From NCBI GenBank assembly GCA_014983025.1, contig JADCLP010000001.1:682001-746000 (forward strand): DNA of 64,000 nucleotides, in the 5' to 3' direction. This document shows positions 52,069 through 61,785 of this stretch, piece after piece; within the stretch, counting starts at the first letter, position 1, and the number at the start of each line of letters is the position of its first letter. The DNA is from Erythrobacteraceae bacterium E2-1 Yellow Sea (GTDB taxonomy: Bacteria; Pseudomonadota; Alphaproteobacteria; Sphingomonadales; Sphingomonadaceae). A program made the translations under genes and the position numbers. Under the pieces are notes generated by a model. That model ran no database searches. It saw nothing but the letters and a program-made list of their open reading frames with translations, and was not told where the DNA came from.

Positions 52069-53283
52069 ATGAAAATACATGATCTGATTACCACGACCGA
52101 TGCACTTGCTGATTTGTGCGAGCGCCTTTCCAAAAGCGATTTTGTCACGGTCGACACCGAATTCATGCGCGAAAACACCTATTGGCCAGAATTGTGCCTG
52201 GTGCAGATCGCCAATGAAGAAGAAGCCGCAGCGATCGATCCGCTGGCTGACGGGATCGACTTGACCCCGCTGTTGGACCTGATGACCGAGAATGAGGACG
52301 TTCTGAAGGTCTTCCATGCAGGCGGGCAGGATGTCGAAATCATCGTCAACCTTTCTGGCAAGACGCCCCATCCTATTTTCGACACGCAGATTGCCATGAT
52401 GGCGATCAGCCAGAGCGAACAGATCGGCTACGCCAATCTGGTGGAAAGCTGGCTAGGCATCACCGTGGACAAGGGTGCGCGCTTTACCGATTGGAGCCGC
52501 CGCCCGCTGACTGACAGGCAGATTGAATATGCCATTGGCGATGTCACGCATCTGTCCAAGATTTTCCCGCGCATCCTGAAAAAACTGATCAAGACAGGCC
52601 GCGGTGACTGGCTGGATGCCGAAATGGAAAAGCTGGCCGATGTCAGCAATTACATCACCGACCCCGATCAGGCTTGGCGCCGTATCCGTCAGCAGGGCCG
52701 CAACCCGCAAGTATTGGGCCGCTTACGCGCCCTGGCCGCATGGCGCGAGGGCGAGGCACAGCACAAGAATATCCCCCGTGGCCGCATCATGCGTGATGAG
52801 ACATTGGCCGATATTGCCAGCCATCCACCCAAGAAGCAGGCCGATCTGGCCAAGGTACGCGGTTTGTCTGCCGCATGGCGCGACAATGATATTGGCAAAC
52901 GACTGCTGAAGGTGCTGGAAAAGGCAGAACCGATCGACAAGGACGATTTGCCCGAGAGGCTGAAGAAAGGCGCGCCGCTGGGCAAGGAAGGCGCGCTGGT
53001 CGCTGATCTGCTCAAGCTGCTGCTGAAGATCCGTTCGCGTGAAATCGATGTTGCCGCGCGCCTGCTGACCCGAGCCGAGGAGATGGAAGCACTCGCCGCC
53101 GGGGTGCGCGATCTGCCCGTATTGCAAGGCTGGCGTTACGATATTTTCGGGCGCGACGCGCTGGAACTGGTCGAAGGCAAGCTGGCCTTCGCAGTCAGGG
53201 ATGGCAAGCTGGCGATGACGCATGTCGATGACGTGCAGGCAGGCATGGAAGAAACATTGCAAGTGGCGCAAGCGGCGGAGTGA
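52069..53283 (+). CDS. rnd: Ribonuclease D
   Basis: A 404-residue 3'-5' exoribonuclease. The DEDDy motifs are TVDTEFMRE, FHAGGQDVEI and YAIGDVTHL; a C-terminal HRDC region includes AAWREGEAQHKNIPRGRIMRDETLADIA. It trims tRNA precursors. The start is chosen at MKIHDLIT (52069); an ATG 12 nt earlier is possible. Confidence 0.95.
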   Translation: MKIHDLITTTDALADLCERLSKSDFVTVDTEFMRENTYWPELCLVQIANEEEAAAIDPLADGIDLTPLLDLMTENEDVLKVFHAGGQDVEIIVNLSGKTPHPIFDTQIAMMAISQSEQIGYANLVESWLGITVDKGARFTDWSRRPLTDRQIEYAIGDVTHLSKIFPRILKKLIKTGRGDWLDAEMEKLADVSNYITDPDQAWRRIRQQGRNPQVLGRLRALAAWREGEAQHKNIPRGRIMRDETLADIASHPPKKQADLAKVRGLSAAWRDNDIGKRLLKVLEKAEPIDKDDLPERLKKGAPLGKEGALVADLLKLLLKIRSREIDVAARLLTRAEEMEALAAGVRDLPVLQGWRYDIFGRDALELVEGKLAFAVRDGKLAMTHVDDVQAGMEETLQVAQAAE

Positions 53284-53300
53284 TTGCCAATCCGTTCACT

Positions 53301-53374
53301 CTGAGCCTGTCAAAGGGCTGCCCTTTTTCTACGATATCCGCCAAGTCGAAAAAACAGGGCTTCGACAAGATCAG
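53301..53374. repeat. Degenerate REP-like palindromic element
   Basis: CTGAGCCTGTCAAAGGGCT (53301) and the roughly complementary AGGGCTTCGACAAGATCAG (53356) look like a decayed copy of the dispersed CTGAGCCTGTCGAAGG-type palindrome common in many proteobacteria. AAAGGG-CTG-CCCTTTTT inside it (53312-53328) could serve as the rnd terminator. Confidence 0.5.
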
Positions 53375-53397
53375 CCCCAACGGATAATTGGAAGCGA

Positions 53398-54294
53398 ATG
53401 TCCACATACCTCCCCACCATCAAACAGCTGCAATATCTGGTTGCCCTGTATGAACACGGCCATTTCGGCCGCGCGGCAGAGGCAAGCTATGTTTCGCAAT
53501 CCACTCTTTCTGCGGGCATTCGCGAACTGGAAACATTGCTGGGCGTAACGTTGGTGGAACGCAGCCGCCGCGTGGTGCGCTTTACCGCCCTGGGCGAACA
53601 GGTGGTGGACAAGGCACATCGCCTGCTGCGTGAAGCAGAGGATTTGTCAGATTTGGTGCAGGCTGCCGGAAAGCCGCTATCGGGCACTTTGCGCATGAGC
53701 GTAATCCCCACCATCGCCCCCTTCATGCTGCCGCGTATTCTGCCGCGTCTCAAAAAAGAGCGGCCTGACCTGAAGCTGTTCCTGCGCGAAGAAACCAGCG
53801 CCGATGCGGTGGAATCGCTGCATCATGGCCGGGTGGATTGCGTGCTTCTCGCCCTGCCCTTCCCCACTGGCGAAGTGGACATGGCGCATATCAGTGATGA
53901 CCGGCTGTTCGTGGCCTTCCCCAAGGATGATCCGCGCGATCCGCCTGCCAGCATTCCCCCGTCCATGATTGATGAAGGACGCCTCTTGCTGCTGGAAGAT
54001 GGGCATTGCCTGCGCGATCATGCGCTGGCCGCCTGCAACCGGCCGGAGCTGCGCGCTTCGGCAACCATGATCGGCACATCGCTGCACACTCTGGTGCAGA
54101 TGGTGAATAATGATCTGGGCCTGACCATGCTGCCGGAAATGGCCCTGGATGCAGGCATTTTGAATGGTACGGATATTGTTGCCCGCCCGCTGAAGGCAGA
54201 AAAACCCAGCCGTGAAATTGCGCTGATCTGGCGTAAGAATTCGCCGCGCAGCGACGATTTCAAGCTGCTGGCAGAGGAATTGAAAGCGGGTTAG
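53398..54294 (+). CDS. oxyR: LysR-family peroxide sensor OxyR
   Basis: A 298-residue LysR regulator. The N-terminal winged helix (LQYLVALYEHGHFGRAAEASYVSQSTLSAGIRELE) and, in the effector domain, Cys204 and Cys213 in EDGHCLRDHALAAC correspond exactly in spacing to the redox-active Cys199/Cys208 of E. coli OxyR. It should activate catalase and related genes on peroxide stress, but no such gene is adjacent. Confidence 0.93.
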   Translation: MSTYLPTIKQLQYLVALYEHGHFGRAAEASYVSQSTLSAGIRELETLLGVTLVERSRRVVRFTALGEQVVDKAHRLLREAEDLSDLVQAAGKPLSGTLRMSVIPTIAPFMLPRILPRLKKERPDLKLFLREETSADAVESLHHGRVDCVLLALPFPTGEVDMAHISDDRLFVAFPKDDPRDPPASIPPSMIDEGRLLLLEDGHCLRDHALAACNRPELRASATMIGTSLHTLVQMVNNDLGLTMLPEMALDAGILNGTDIVARPLKAEKPSREIALIWRKNSPRSDDFKLLAEELKAG

Positions 54295-54310
54295 GCCCGC
54301 GCCATTTGCA

Positions 54311-54574
54311 CTATGCTGGTGCTGCAGAAGCAGCCAGTTTCGCCTGCGCAAACCGTTCAATCTTCTTGGCAGCGATGATCGGCACGACCACAGACAGGGC
54401 GATGCCAACAAGCGAGCAGAAACCGATCCAGATCGCCATCAGCGATCCACCAGCCTGATACATGCCATAGAGCACAGGAACAGCCAGCACCGCGCCGCGC
54501 ACCTCATTAAAGATTACAGCAACTGCGCCCGCCTTCATGAACAGGCCAAGAAATGTAGTCAGTGTCGCACTCAT
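54311..54574 (-). CDS. Small membrane protein, 87 aa
   Basis: An 87-residue protein with two hydrophobic segments (about 15-38 and 43-68) and a short basic, Ala-rich tail (AAKKIERFAQAKLAASAAPA). No family is recognised. It is downstream of pgsA by 65 bp on the same strand. Confidence 0.7.
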   Translation of the reverse strand: MSATLTTFLGLFMKAGAVAVIFNEVRGAVLAVPVLYGMYQAGGSLMAIWIGFCSLVGIALSVVVPIIAAKKIERFAQAKLAASAAPA

Positions 54575-54639
54575 GCATTCGGGGATAGCCCCGAAAGGTT
54601 GATGAACACTTTATATGAGCAAGAATAATCCCTTAGCGA

Positions 54640-55233
54640 TCAATCCATATGCTTCAGGCCGACGCGCAGATAATCCCAGCCGGTAATCAGCGTCAGGATT
54701 GCAGCACCCCACAGCGTGGTCAGGCCAACTGTATGGGGTACATTGGCCTCTATCGAGCCCAGCATTACATTCCAATTGGGCAAACCCCGCCCCAGGATCA
54801 ATGCACCCAGGGCGATGATCTGAAAGGTGGTTTTCCATTTGGCGAGTTTTGTTACCGGTACCGATACCTGCAGCCCGCCCAGAAATTCACGCAGGCCAGA
54901 CACAGCAATTTCGCGCACCAATATGATCAGCCCGGCAACCACATGCATATCGCCGACATAGGGGCCACGCAGCACGCCCTGCGCGGTTAAAACCAGGATC
55001 ACCGCGGCAATCATGATCTTGTCAGCAATGGGATCGAGAAAAATTCCCAGTTTGGATACCGCCCCACTCGACCGGGCAAGATAGCCATCAAAATAATCGG
55101 TAATGCCCATCAGCGAATAAAGGCCGAACGCCAGCAGATAGCCCGTCGCCCAATCAGGCCACCACAGCAGGAAAGCCAGGAAAGGCACCGCCAGAATACG
55201 CGACAGGGTGAGGATGTTGGGCAAGGTCAGCAT
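54640..55233 (-). CDS. pgsA: CDP-diacylglycerol-glycerol-3-phosphate 3-phosphatidyltransferase
   Basis: A 197-residue integral membrane enzyme of phosphatidylglycerol synthesis. The CDP-alcohol phosphotransferase motif D-x2-DG-x2-AR-x8-G-x3-D-x3-D is complete in ITDYFDGYLARSSGAVSKLG followed by IFLDPIADK. Several membrane segments follow the usual pattern. Confidence 0.95.
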   Translation of the reverse strand: MLTLPNILTLSRILAVPFLAFLLWWPDWATGYLLAFGLYSLMGITDYFDGYLARSSGAVSKLGIFLDPIADKIMIAAVILVLTAQGVLRGPYVGDMHVVAGLIILVREIAVSGLREFLGGLQVSVPVTKLAKWKTTFQIIALGALILGRGLPNWNVMLGSIEANVPHTVGLTTLWGAAILTLITGWDYLRVGLKHMD

Positions 55234-55348
55234 TTCGTTCCCACCTCTAGCGCGTCAATCGACGCGGAAAAAGATAACTCATCTACCTTGTTCACTACGC
55301 AACTTCCTTTAAGCTTACCGAAATTAGGAAAGTCATTTGGGACATTAG

Positions 55349-56680
55349 ATGACCACATCCACCCATTTGCTGCGTCGGCGGCGTTTCCTTCCCCTGTTCT
55401 GTACCCAGTTGCTGAACGCGTTTAATGACAATTTGTATAAGACGGCGATGGTTCTGTTCGTCGTCTATACCGTTTATGACGACGAGGGGACAGAAGCCGC
55501 CTTCAGCGGGCTGGCATCTGCATTGTTTATCCTGCCCTTTTTCCTGCTTTCCGCACTCGCTGGCCAGCTGGCCGACATGCGAGACAAAGCGGCCATAATC
55601 CGCATCATCAAGGCGGCAGAAATCGGCATCATGGCCACGGGGGCCATCGGTTTGTATCTTGCATGGCGCGGTATAGCGGTGAGTGAGTTTGCCATTCCAC
55701 TGCTGCTGTTGGCGCTGTTTGCAATGGGGGTCCATTCGACCTTCTTCGGCCCAATCAAATACGCGATATTGCCACAGCACCTCAAACAGGATGAAGTTTT
55801 GGCGGGGACCGGGCTGGTTGAAGCCGGAACCTATATCGCGATTCTGTCAGGCACGATTCTGGCTGGCTTTATCGAGGTAGAATATGCAGCCATTGGCGTG
55901 GTTATTACGGCGGTGATTGGATATTTCACCAGCCGCAGTATTCCCACCGCACCACCTCTGGGAGCGGTTGACAAGCTGGATTGGAACCTGATCCGTGCTT
56001 CGATCAACCTGGTCAAACGCACCATGCATGACCCGCAAATCTTCTATGCAATCATTGCCATCAGTTTCTTCTGGGCAATCGGCGCAGTTCTGATCATCCA
56101 GTTCCCGCCACTGGCGAAGAATACGTTGATGGCCAGCAAGGAAGTGGCCAGCCTGTTCCTGGTGGTTTTTTCAGTTGGCGTGGCATTGGGATCCGTTTCC
56201 ATCAACACACTGCTTAAAGGTCAGGTATCCGCCCGTTATTCCCCCATATCCGTGCTGATAATGGGCGCTTTCGTGGTGGCATTCTATATCGCCTGCCGTA
56301 TTTGGCAGACTGAGCAGCCCTCTCAATTGCTGGACATTGGCGAATTTCTGGCCTGGCCAATGGCGGCTTTCCTGTTGCTGTGCCTGTTGGGCATTGCCAT
56401 TGCTGGTGGCATGTTTGTGGTGCCACTTTATGCCTTTTTAACCACCCGTGTCCCGACGGATCAGGCTTCTCGTACGATTGCAGCCAACAATATCGTCAAT
56501 TCAGGTGCCATGGTTGCAGGTGCAATATTGGCCATGCTGTTGAGCGCCATCAATATTGCTGTGGTTGATCAATTGCTCATGACTGCAGCTATGTGCCTGA
56601 TTTCAGCCTGGTTGGGCAAAAGGCTGCACCAGGCTGAACTGGCCGCACTCAACCCAGTTTCAGAGCAAATCAGGCGATAA
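55349..56680 (+). CDS. MFS transporter, LplT-like
   Basis: A 443-residue protein with about 12 membrane segments. The start FLPLFCTQLLNAFNDNLYKTAMVLFV and the segment HSTFFGPIKYAILPQHLKQDEVLAGTGLVEAGTYIAI resemble the lysophospholipid flippase LplT and the N-terminal MFS half of Aas-type fusions. No acyltransferase domain is attached. It lies divergent from pgsA, which fits a role in phospholipid repair, but the substrate is inferred. Confidence 0.85.
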   Translation: MTTSTHLLRRRRFLPLFCTQLLNAFNDNLYKTAMVLFVVYTVYDDEGTEAAFSGLASALFILPFFLLSALAGQLADMRDKAAIIRIIKAAEIGIMATGAIGLYLAWRGIAVSEFAIPLLLLALFAMGVHSTFFGPIKYAILPQHLKQDEVLAGTGLVEAGTYIAILSGTILAGFIEVEYAAIGVVITAVIGYFTSRSIPTAPPLGAVDKLDWNLIRASINLVKRTMHDPQIFYAIIAISFFWAIGAVLIIQFPPLAKNTLMASKEVASLFLVVFSVGVALGSVSINTLLKGQVSARYSPISVLIMGAFVVAFYIACRIWQTEQPSQLLDIGEFLAWPMAAFLLLCLLGIAIAGGMFVVPLYAFLTTRVPTDQASRTIAANNIVNSGAMVAGAILAMLLSAINIAVVDQLLMTAAMCLISAWLGKRLHQAELAALNPVSEQIRR

Positions 56681-56861
56681 ATACCAGTACCGCAGCAAAA
56701 GTCGCCAGATAGACGCTTGCAAAGCCACGCATATCATCCTTCGTCATTCGCCACAGCACCTCTGCCGGGGCTTCATATTCGCGGCTGCGAATATGGGGCG
56801 GCAAGTTAGCCCGGAATGGGTGCCGGGCTGTTTCGTCTGTCAGGACAAGTGATCTACGCAT
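56670..56861 (-). CDS. Small protein with C-terminal membrane segment, 63 aa
   Basis: A 63-residue protein (basic N-terminus, REYEAPAEVLWRMTKDDMRGF, then a membrane segment at about 47-63). Its end overlaps the MFS stop by 11 bp in the convergent direction. The amphipathic middle and clean membrane tail make it look real, although the ribosome site is poor. Confidence 0.55.
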   Translation of the reverse strand: MRRSLVLTDETARHPFRANLPPHIRSREYEAPAEVLWRMTKDDMRGFASVYLATFAAVLVFIA

Positions 56862-56999
56862 GAAAACGGCTTTAATACTTTCCTAACCATTATGCTCGGT
56901 GGAAATCAGGCCTGTCACAGCATGGGACATTAAGCAGAATCGTCAAGATTGTCGCATCGTAGATTGTGTGTCCAAACTCCCCAAGCTAACTGTTGCAAG

Positions 57000-58667
57000 A
57001 TGAGAGAGACACACACACCGGGCGCGGCCAGATTGCTGGTCGATTGCCTGATTGAACAGGGTACAGACCGCATATTCACGGTTCCGGGGGAAAGCTTCCT
57101 GCCGGTGCTGGATGCGCTGCATGGGCAAGACCAGATTGAACTGGTGACATGCCGCCAGGAAGGCGGCCTTGCTTATATGGCATGCGCTGATGGCGCGCTG
57201 ACAGGCCGACCGGGTGTCGCCTTTGTCACCCGCGGACCCGGCGCCACCAATGCCAGCGTGGGCATTCATGCCGCCTTTCAGGATTCGCAGCCCTTGGTGC
57301 TGTTTGTGGGCGATGTGGACAGTTCCATGCGCGATCGGGAGGGATTTCAGGAAGTGGATTTTGCCACTTTCTTTGCCCCCTTGAGCAAATGGTCTGCGCG
57401 GATTGATGACCCAGACCGCATTCCTGAATATGTTGCGCGCGCCTTTGCCACCGCCATATCGGGCCGCCCCGGCCCGGTGGTGCTGGCATTGCCAGAAGAC
57501 ATGTTGAGCCGTGACACGGCCGCAAAACCGCGGCCATATGTCACCCGCCCGGCGCAGGCACCCTGCCCCGACGCCATGCAGACCATGATGGCGATGATTG
57601 CTGATGCCGCCAGCCCCATTGCCATTATTGGTGGTGCAGGCTGGAACGCGCGTGCGCGTGAAAATTTTCAAGCCTTTGCCGAACGGATCGGCCTACCCGT
57701 GGCACTGGCTTTCCGCCGGCAAGATGCGATTTCCGCCAGTTCGCCGGTCTATGCCGGCAATTTGGGCTATGGCCCCAACCCCAAACTTGTGGAGCGATTG
57801 AAACAGGCAGATCTTGTGCTAGCCGTAGGGGCCAGATTAGGGGAAGCGACCACCGATGGATACAGCTTCCCGTCGCTGGAGCACCCCGATCAGCTACTGA
57901 TCCATGTTCACCCGGACCCTGAAGAACTGAACCGCGTATTCCGCACCGATCTGGCGCTATGCTGCGCGATGGATGATTTTGCCGAAAGCGCCGCCTTGTG
58001 GGAGGATGACAGCATCATTCCTTTCGATGCGGGGGCAGAAGCCAATGCCGAATGGCGCGCATGGTCCACGCCTGCGCCGAGCAATTACCCGCTGGATATG
58101 GCGCAGGCAGTCACCTTCATGCAGCAGGAACTGCCTGGGGATACGATCATCTGTAATGGCGCGGGCAATTTTTCCAGCTGGTGGCACCGATATTGGCGGC
58201 ATAATGCCTATCCCACGCAGCTAGCCCCCACCAATGGCACGATGGGTTATGGCCTGCCCGCCGCAGTGGCGGCTTCCCTGCGACATCCGGACAAATGCGT
58301 GGTGGCCCTGGCGGGTGATGGCGATTTCCTGATGAATGGACAGGAACTGGCCACTGCGATCCAGCATGGTTGCAACATCATTCTGGTACTGGTGGATAAT
58401 GGCACATACGGCACCATCCGCATGCATCAGGAACGTGAATTTCCCGGCCGCGTTGTGGCAACCGATCTGCATAATCCCGATTTTGCGGCACTGGGTGCGG
58501 CATATGGCGCATGGTCCGTCACCGTCGATACCACCGATGGTTACAAGGCGGCCTTGCTGGATGCAAAGGCCCGGGCGGGCGTGCGCATGATCCACTGCAA
58601 GATCGATCCGGAACAGCTAGCGGCCAGCGGCATCACGATCAGCGCGCTGCAAGAGCGGGAAGTTTAA
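57000..58667 (+). CDS. Thiamine pyrophosphate-dependent enzyme, acetolactate synthase-like
   Basis: A 555-residue ThDP enzyme. The catalytic Glu is in CRQEGGLAYMACADG, the central domain has ADLVLAVGARLGE, and the ThDP/Mg motif is GDGDFLMNGQELATA...VLVDNGTYG. It belongs to the IlvB/oxalyl-CoA decarboxylase superfamily, but no regulatory IlvN/IlvH follows, so a biosynthetic acetolactate synthase is unlikely; the substrate is unknown. The start at 57000 lacks a good ribosome site. It overlaps the convergent EVE gene by 4 bp. Confidence 0.87.
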   Translation: MRETHTPGAARLLVDCLIEQGTDRIFTVPGESFLPVLDALHGQDQIELVTCRQEGGLAYMACADGALTGRPGVAFVTRGPGATNASVGIHAAFQDSQPLVLFVGDVDSSMRDREGFQEVDFATFFAPLSKWSARIDDPDRIPEYVARAFATAISGRPGPVVLALPEDMLSRDTAAKPRPYVTRPAQAPCPDAMQTMMAMIADAASPIAIIGGAGWNARARENFQAFAERIGLPVALAFRRQDAISASSPVYAGNLGYGPNPKLVERLKQADLVLAVGARLGEATTDGYSFPSLEHPDQLLIHVHPDPEELNRVFRTDLALCCAMDDFAESAALWEDDSIIPFDAGAEANAEWRAWSTPAPSNYPLDMAQAVTFMQQELPGDTIICNGAGNFSSWWHRYWRHNAYPTQLAPTNGTMGYGLPAAVAASLRHPDKCVVALAGDGDFLMNGQELATAIQHGCNIILVLVDNGTYGTIRMHQEREFPGRVVATDLHNPDFAALGAAYGAWSVTVDTTDGYKAALLDAKARAGVRMIHCKIDPEQLAASGITISALQEREV

Positions 58668-59074
58668 ACTCCGCCCATCTTGCAGATGATTTTCCATTCC
58701 TGGGGCGTGATTTCTGCCACGGAAAGCCGCCCCAGCCGCACCAGTTCACAATCAGCCAGTTTCGGTTCTGCCTTGATCTGTTGCAGCGTGACGGGCGTGG
58801 GAAATTTGACCTTGGGTTTAACCTTCACCGCCGCCCATTTCCCGGTCGGATCGGTCGGGTCCGTGATGCCTGCCACGCTGACCGTGCAGATTCCGACGAT
58901 CTCCAAACCTTCTCGCGAATGATAGAAGAACGCTTCTTCACCCACTTTCATCGCGGCCAAATTGTTCTTCGCCCGGTGGTTACGCACCCCGTCCCAGGTG
59001 CCTTCTTTTTCTGCGACGAGATCATCCCAGCTATATTTGAAGGGTTCTGATTTCATCAGCCAGTGGCGCGGCAC
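58664..59074 (-). CDS. EVE domain protein
   Basis: A 136-residue EVE (PUA-like) protein: HWLMKSEPFKYSWDDL, GTWDGVRNHRAKNNLAAMKVGEEAFFYHS and GICTVS are the family landmarks. Such proteins bind modified bases in DNA or RNA. The start is GTG 59074, with GAGGAG about 8 nt upstream and the family N-terminus following; an ATG in another frame overlaps it. Confidence 0.92.
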   Translation of the reverse strand: MPRHWLMKSEPFKYSWDDLVAEKEGTWDGVRNHRAKNNLAAMKVGEEAFFYHSREGLEIVGICTVSVAGITDPTDPTGKWAAVKVKPKVKFPTPVTLQQIKAEPKLADCELVRLGRLSVAEITPQEWKIICKMGGV

Positions 59075-59231
59075 ATCAATTCTCCTCAATCGCTGTGGCG
59101 GCATTCCTAACCAGCCCGCCCGTCTCAGGCCAGCGCAGTTGACCGCCTTTTTTCAAGTTAACCCGATATTTATCACGTCACTGCATAGAGGGCGCAACAC
59201 GACCGCCATTGTGACGTGAACGGGGAAACAG

Positions 59232-60902
59232 GTGGCAAAGTACGAAAGCACAGAAAGGCTTGGCAAGGCCGAACGCGATGTCGTGACGTTGGGCATTGCT
59301 GTGGCAGCGATTATCCTGTTCGTCGCCACAAGCGGATCGGTTCTGCCGCAGGCCATCCGTTCAATCCTCGGTTCGGGCAGGGGCCCGGATGTGATCCTGG
59401 TCAACGCCCTGCTGTTGAATATCGCACTGATTATATTTGGTTGGCGGCGTTATCGCGAATTGACGGATGAAATCCATGAACGCCGCAAGGCAGAAGAGGT
59501 TGCCCGCCGCCTGGCAGAAACCGATCCACTGACTGGATGCCTCAATCGCCGCAGCATGGCGCGCGCTACGGAGCAACTGCGTAACGCCTGCCTTGACCGC
59601 GGCGAAGCCATTGCCTTCGTCATGATCGATCTCGACAATTTCAAGCAGGTCAATGACATGAACGGTCACTCCGTCGGTGATCGTGTGTTGTCAGAAATTT
59701 CCGAACGATTACGTAACCGCCTTCCCAAGGATGCCATTCTGGCGCGTTTGGGTGGTGATGAATTCGCCTATGTCGTTCCATTCGTCCCCAACCGGATGGA
59801 ACTGATTGATCAGCAGGTCGCCAGCCTGTTTGATACAGTCGGGGCGACAATTAATCTGAATGGCGCGATTGTGGACACCACAATGTCCATCGGTATCGCT
59901 ACAGATGGCGATGGCAGGTCCGATGAATGTGAAATGCTGGATGCTGAAACACTAATGCATCATGCCGATATCGCGATGTATCAAGCCAAGAAACAGGGAA
60001 AGAACCGCTATTTCTGGTTTGAGCCAACGATGGAGAATGAACTGCGCTTCCGGAACGAGTTGGAACGCGGCATTCGACGTGGTCTGGAAACTGGGGAATT
60101 CGTCCCATATTACGAACAGCAGATCGACCTAGCGAGCGGTGATCTGGTCGGCTTTGAAATGCTGGCCCGCTGGCATTCGCCCGAACTGGGCCTGGTTAAT
60201 CCTGAAATATTCATACCTGTTGCAGAAGAAATTGGTGTGATTGGCACCTTGTCCGAACAATTGATGGCGCGCGCCTTTCAGGATGCCCGGCAATGGGATG
60301 CGGAATTGACGCTGTCAGTCAATATTTCACCTGTGCAATTGCGCGATCCATGGTTCTCGCAGAAGCTGCTCAAACTGCTGGTAAAGCACAATTTCCCTCC
60401 ACACAGGCTTGAGATTGAAATCACCGAAAGCTGCCTTCACGAAAACATTGAAATGGTGCGATCGATGATCTCCAGCCTTCGCAACCAGGGCGTGCGTGTC
60501 AGCCTGGATGATTTCGGAACTGGATATTCCAGCCTTGAACAATTGCGCAGCCTGCCGTTTGACCGGCTCAAGATTGATAAAAGTTTCATCAGCGAACTGC
60601 GTAATGCCGATGCCAGTTCCAAGATCGTCGATGCCATCATCTCGCTTGGCAACGGGCTGCAAATGCCAGTGACAGCAGAAGGGATAGAGGATGAGAAAAT
60701 TCTCGAAGCGCTTAAGTCGATGGGGCAATTGAAGGGCCAGGGCTATTTCTATGGTCGGCCAGAGGATGCCTCTCAAGTGAAGGAACGCCTGCGCAAGGCA
60801 GGCAAGCTTACTGACCAGCCGCCGACTGTTCCCGCGACAAGCTCGTCTGAAAAAAGTGGTGGCATTGGCGAAACCACAGCACGCCAGGCAAACCGGTTCT
60901 AA
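59232..60902 (+). CDS. GGDEF and EAL domain protein (cyclic-di-GMP turnover)
   Basis: A 556-residue protein. Two membrane segments (about 18-36 and 52-70) anchor a GGDEF domain with an intact LGGDEFAYV motif, followed by an EAL domain starting FEMLARWHSPELG with DDFGTGYSSLEQLRSLPFDRLKID. EML in place of EAL is a common active variant. It could make or degrade cyclic-di-GMP. The start is GTG with GGGGA upstream. Confidence 0.94.
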   Translation: MAKYESTERLGKAERDVVTLGIAVAAIILFVATSGSVLPQAIRSILGSGRGPDVILVNALLLNIALIIFGWRRYRELTDEIHERRKAEEVARRLAETDPLTGCLNRRSMARATEQLRNACLDRGEAIAFVMIDLDNFKQVNDMNGHSVGDRVLSEISERLRNRLPKDAILARLGGDEFAYVVPFVPNRMELIDQQVASLFDTVGATINLNGAIVDTTMSIGIATDGDGRSDECEMLDAETLMHHADIAMYQAKKQGKNRYFWFEPTMENELRFRNELERGIRRGLETGEFVPYYEQQIDLASGDLVGFEMLARWHSPELGLVNPEIFIPVAEEIGVIGTLSEQLMARAFQDARQWDAELTLSVNISPVQLRDPWFSQKLLKLLVKHNFPPHRLEIEITESCLHENIEMVRSMISSLRNQGVRVSLDDFGTGYSSLEQLRSLPFDRLKIDKSFISELRNADASSKIVDAIISLGNGLQMPVTAEGIEDEKILEALKSMGQLKGQGYFYGRPEDASQVKERLRKAGKLTDQPPTVPATSSSEKSGGIGETTARQANRF

Positions 60903-60963
60903 GCGCAGATAGACCCGCTAAATACTGGACGTTCGGGCATGGCGCGCATAGATGCGCTGCACC

Positions 60964-61785
60964 ATGCGCGTTAACTTCACCAAGATGCACGGTTTGGGCA
61001 ATGATTTCATCGTGCTGGACGCGCGAGCAGAAACCCTGCCCGAAATGACGCCGCCCATCGCCGCCGCACTGGCCAATCGCACCACCGGGATTGGTTGCGA
61101 CCAGTTGATAATGCTGGAGACAGCACAGGCTGGCAGTGAAGCCGATTTTTGCATGCGTATTTTCAATTCTGACGGCGGCGAAGTGGAATCATGCGGCAAT
61201 GCCAGCCGCGCTGTGGCCCTGCTGCATGGCGCCCCAGCTCAGGTTCAAACCGGTGGCGGCCTGATCATGCTGGAGCCGATGGATGGCGGCGCACGCGTCG
61301 ACATGGGTGAACCACGCTTTGGCTGGGAGGAAATCCCCCTCGCCTATGCCATGGATACACTGGCCATGCCGGTCGGTTGGGGTGAATTGGAAAGCCCGGC
61401 AGCAGTGAATGTCGGCAATCCGCATGTGGTGTTCTTTGTGCCAGATGCAGATGCTGTGCCATTGGGAGAGATCGGGCCGGAGATTGAGCATGACCCGATC
61501 TTCCCCCAGCGCGTGAATGTAAACGTCGCCACGGTCGAAAGCCGCAACACAATCCGTCTGCGTGTGTGGGAACGCGGTGCTGGCCTTACACGCGCCTGCG
61601 GTACCGGTGCCTGTGCCGCAGCGATTGCCGCCATGCGACGCGGCCTGGTCGATCGTATGGTCACCGTTGCCCTGCCCGGTGGCAAATTGACCATTGAATG
61701 GACCGATACTGGACGCATCCTGATGACTGGGCCTGCCACCACCAGCTTTACCGGCACATTCGAATGGGATGATTACGCCGCATGA
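60964..61785 (+). CDS. dapF: Diaminopimelate epimerase
   Basis: A 273-residue enzyme of lysine and peptidoglycan precursor synthesis. The two catalytic Cys lie in VESCGNASR and TRACGTGACA; KMHGLGNDFIVLD is the usual N-terminus. It is the first gene of the operon dapF-mtaB-ftsY-yciB, in which every junction overlaps by 4 nt. Confidence 0.97.
   Translation: MRVNFTKMHGLGNDFIVLDARAETLPEMTPPIAAALANRTTGIGCDQLIMLETAQAGSEADFCMRIFNSDGGEVESCGNASRAVALLHGAPAQVQTGGGLIMLEPMDGGARVDMGEPRFGWEEIPLAYAMDTLAMPVGWGELESPAAVNVGNPHVVFFVPDADAVPLGEIGPEIEHDPIFPQRVNVNVATVESRNTIRLRVWERGAGLTRACGTGACAAAIAAMRRGLVDRMVTVALPGGKLTIEWTDTGRILMTGPATTSFTGTFEWDDYAA

Noticed and set aside
57000-58667. Biosynthetic acetolactate synthase (ilvB)
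   Set aside because: No small regulatory subunit gene follows and the neighbours are unrelated, so only a family-level call is made.
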